Assembly: GCA_036675035.1 (NCBI GenBank)
Contig: JAKFFO010000137.1
Location: forward strand, 1 to 13,881
From: MESE01 sp036675035
GTDB lineage: Bacteria > Pseudomonadota > Gammaproteobacteria > Burkholderiales > Burkholderiaceae_D
Direction of reading: 5' to 3'
Length of the DNA: 13,881 nucleotides
In this document: positions 12,799 through 13,881 of the stretch, piece by piece
Position numbering within the stretch: the first letter of the stretch is position 1
Layout of the letters: each line of letters begins with the position of its first letter
Translations under genes and position numbers: made by a program
The notes under the pieces: model-generated
Told to the model about the DNA's origin: nothing
The model's database searches: none
What the model saw: only the letters and a program-made list of their open reading frames with translations

Positions 12799-13398
12799 AT
12801 GCGAACGATAGCTCTGGCACTTGTGGTTGGGATAATCGGCGGTTGCGCAGTATCGACAGAGCGTTACTACCTCCCGACCGACCTCAAATATGCGCAAACC
12901 GGAACGGTTTGCGGTTTCATCCCGTGGGGCAAGGTCAGGGTTCCGCTGGCCGATTCCCTATCTGCGGCCGTTGCGTTGCGACCATCCGAGGGGCGCGTTG
13001 TATTGTCGATGCAGTTGGCGCTGCCGCAAGGAACTACGGTCCGCCTGACTCAACCGGAGGTTCGGCTTCAGATTGCGTCAACAGGTCCGGAATACAGCGC
13101 TCGACTCAGTCGCTTCCAGGTTTCCGTCTTTGGTCGAGACGGGCGCCCGGGCCGTCACGAATATGTGGACGCGGTCGGCATCCTCGAGGGCAAGGGACGG
13201 AACGTTGAATTCGCAGGGCCAAACACGCAGTACGCGAGGAAGGACCTGTTCTTCGCATCCGCAGTTTTCCTTACTGAGCCCGCTGCCGCTTATGTTCTCA
13301 AGGTGCCCGCAATAGAGGTCAACGGAGTCTTACGGCCGGCTCAGGCAATTTCCGTCGCGCTAGTGGAGAAGACAGGGGTCGCCGCTTGTGTTCAATGA
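12799..13398 (+). CDS. Hypothetical lipoprotein, 199 aa
   Basis: The ATG at 12799 starts MRTIALALVVGIIGGC, a short lipoprotein signal with Cys16; a longer upstream open frame is only the shadow of the preceding gene. The mature protein has no transmembrane segment. It looks mostly beta-stranded, with repeated short hydrophobic/charged alternations (VVLSMQLALPQGTTVRL, VRLQIAS, FQVSVFGRDGRP, YVLKVPAIEVNG). Cys38 and Cys197 are the only Cys residues after Cys16. I recognise no family. It starts 5 nt after the membrane-protein stop with only a weak Shine-Dalgarno, so translational coupling is likely and the two products may act together at the envelope. No attC-like site was found in the 166 nt that follow. 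Confidence 0.75.
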   Translation: MRTIALALVVGIIGGCAVSTERYYLPTDLKYAQTGTVCGFIPWGKVRVPLADSLSAAVALRPSEGRVVLSMQLALPQGTTVRLTQPEVRLQIASTGPEYSARLSRFQVSVFGRDGRPGRHEYVDAVGILEGKGRNVEFAGPNTQYARKDLFFASAVFLTEPAAAYVLKVPAIEVNGVLRPAQAISVALVEKTGVAACVQ

Positions 13399-13564
13399 AA
13401 CCTGACAGGTCGATCGAAGCGGGCGGACTCGGACGTCAAACGCTTACATTCAGTAAACATGGTCGTCAACTTATCGGCCAGTACAGCCTTCCTCCCGTGG
13501 CTTTGTTACTGTACTACGGCAATCCCCAGATTGTGCGGACTTTATCGTTCCCGATCACAGCGCC
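13399..13564. other. Convergent intergenic region, 166 nt
   Basis: This lies between the ends of the 199-aa lipoprotein gene (plus) and the 66-aa lipoprotein gene (minus). I searched it for a second attC (RYYYAAC ... GTTRRRY) and for a bidirectional terminator and saw neither. Confidence 0.5.
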
Positions 13565-13765
13565 CTAGCAGTTCCCTTTTTTCGCCTGCCCCGGCGGACA
13601 AAAGCCGCGATCGTCATGCGGCCGGCAATTTCCTTTTTTCGCCTGTCCGGGCGGGCAGAAATGTTCATGGCGGTGTTCCGGTACCACTTCGACCGGGACG
13701 GCGATACATCCCGACAGCACAAATCCGGCGGACCCCAGCACCAGCAATGCCGATAATTTTTTCAT
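13565..13765 (-). CDS. Tiny Cys/His-containing lipoprotein with duplicated 12-residue motif, 66 aa
   Basis: The ATG at 13765 has AAGGA six bases upstream (a GTG one codon earlier is less well placed). The product starts MKKLSALLVLGSAGFVLSGC, a classic lipoprotein signal with lipobox LSGC (Cys20). The mature part is only 46 residues: a Val/Pro stretch, HRHEH (31-35), then FCPPGQAKKGNC twice (36-47 and 55-66) separated by RPHDDRG. The second copy ends the protein. Four Cys plus several His and Asp residues suggest metal binding or disulfide pairing, and the Lys pairs suggest contact with anionic surface polymers; both are inferences. Similar short 'CPPGQAKKGxC' lipoproteins occur in proteobacteria without known function as far as I know. 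Confidence 0.78.
   Translation of the reverse strand: MKKLSALLVLGSAGFVLSGCIAVPVEVVPEHRHEHFCPPGQAKKGNCRPHDDRGFCPPGQAKKGNC
13568..13660 (-). repeat. Direct repeat encoding FCPPGQAKKGNC twice
   Basis: Two 36-nt units, 13568-13603 and 13625-13660 (period 57 nt), encode the same 12 residues with a few silent differences, so the protein sequence is conserved while the DNA has drifted. Confidence 0.85.
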
Positions 13766-13787
13766 CACGTTTCCTTGAGTATTTCGA

Positions 13788-13811
13788 TCCGTAAGAATAT
13801 TCCATTACGGA
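13788..13811. repeat. Perfect 7-bp inverted repeat upstream of the 66-aa lipoprotein gene
   Basis: TCCGTAA (13788-13794) and TTACGGA (13805-13811) flank 10 AT-rich bases. The site lies 23 nt upstream of the ATG of the small lipoprotein gene and could be an operator or a transcript hairpin. It lacks a T run for an intrinsic terminator. Confidence 0.5.
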
Positions 13812-13854
13812 CAGGCTGCGCAATTCCCGCGCCGCCTGCCCGATAGGAAATACC

Positions 13855-13881
13855 TTACTGAAGCGTGAGATCGACGTTGGT
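13855..13881 (-). CDS. Possible C-terminal end of a further minus-strand gene (partial)
   Basis: Reading in from the window edge, the minus strand encodes TNVDLTLQ followed by TAA. The residues would suit the end of a beta-stranded protein, but eight codons are too few to identify anything. It would lie 89 nt upstream of the small lipoprotein gene on the same strand. Confidence 0.3.
   Translation of the reverse strand, partial: TNVDLTLQ

Noticed and set aside
13399..13564. Possible second attC after the 199-aa lipoprotein gene
   Set aside because: AAC and GTT triplets occur, but no pair has RYYYAAC/GTTRRRY boxes with complementary arms in between.
1..13881. CRISPR array, tRNA or rRNA genes, insertion sequences
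   Set aside because: No regularly spaced repeats, no recognisable RNA gene and no transposase frame was seen on either strand.

Overview
The window is GC-rich, gene-dense DNA that looks chromosomal and betaproteobacterial. Codon use, the families present (YbhB-type PEBP, ASRT-like protein, PRC-barrel pair) and the gene order would fit Burkholderiales, perhaps Oxalobacteraceae; the lineage is an inference, since no rRNA or tRNA gene is present. Only one stretch, about 11.4-12.4 kb, is visibly AT-richer and looks acquired.

Layout. (a) 1-730, minus strand: the N-terminal part of a YbhB/YbcL-type PEBP protein, cut by the window edge, preceded by an unrecognised 129-aa protein. (b) 1154-9351, minus strand: a closely packed run of six genes. 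In transcription order these are a ThDP-dependent pyruvate oxidase-like enzyme, a mandelate racemase/enolase-superfamily dehydratase-like protein, a 983-aa FAD plus Fe-S dehydrogenase fusion, a short lipoprotein with a beta/gamma-crystallin-like domain, a 124-aa protein of the Anabaena sensory rhodopsin transducer (ASRT) family with no rhodopsin nearby, and a 422-aa exported Ser/Gly-rich protein with the same crystallin-like domain. A good intrinsic terminator lies before the last gene. (c) 9669-11233, plus strand, divergent from (b): two tandem paralogous 254-aa proteins, each with two PRC-barrel-like halves. (d) 11441-13398: the wreck of an integron integrase on the minus strand (N-terminal and C-terminal pieces kept, catalytic middle deleted, pieces out of frame). 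It is followed on the plus strand by an AT-rich small lipoprotein gene, an attC-like structured site, a three-helix membrane protein and another lipoprotein. This is the layout of a decayed integron with cassette-type genes. (e) 13565-13881, minus strand: a tiny Cys/His-rich lipoprotein carrying two identical 12-residue repeats, and the last codons of a further gene.

How the genes may work together (inference). The three enzymes at the head of the large run could oxidise or dehydrate hydroxy/sugar acids and decarboxylate a 2-oxo acid while passing electrons to quinones. The three downstream genes add two extracytoplasmic crystallin-like proteins and one small beta-sandwich, ASRT-like protein. 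I know of no described system with this combination, so it is the main candidate for something new here. The decayed integron is the second.
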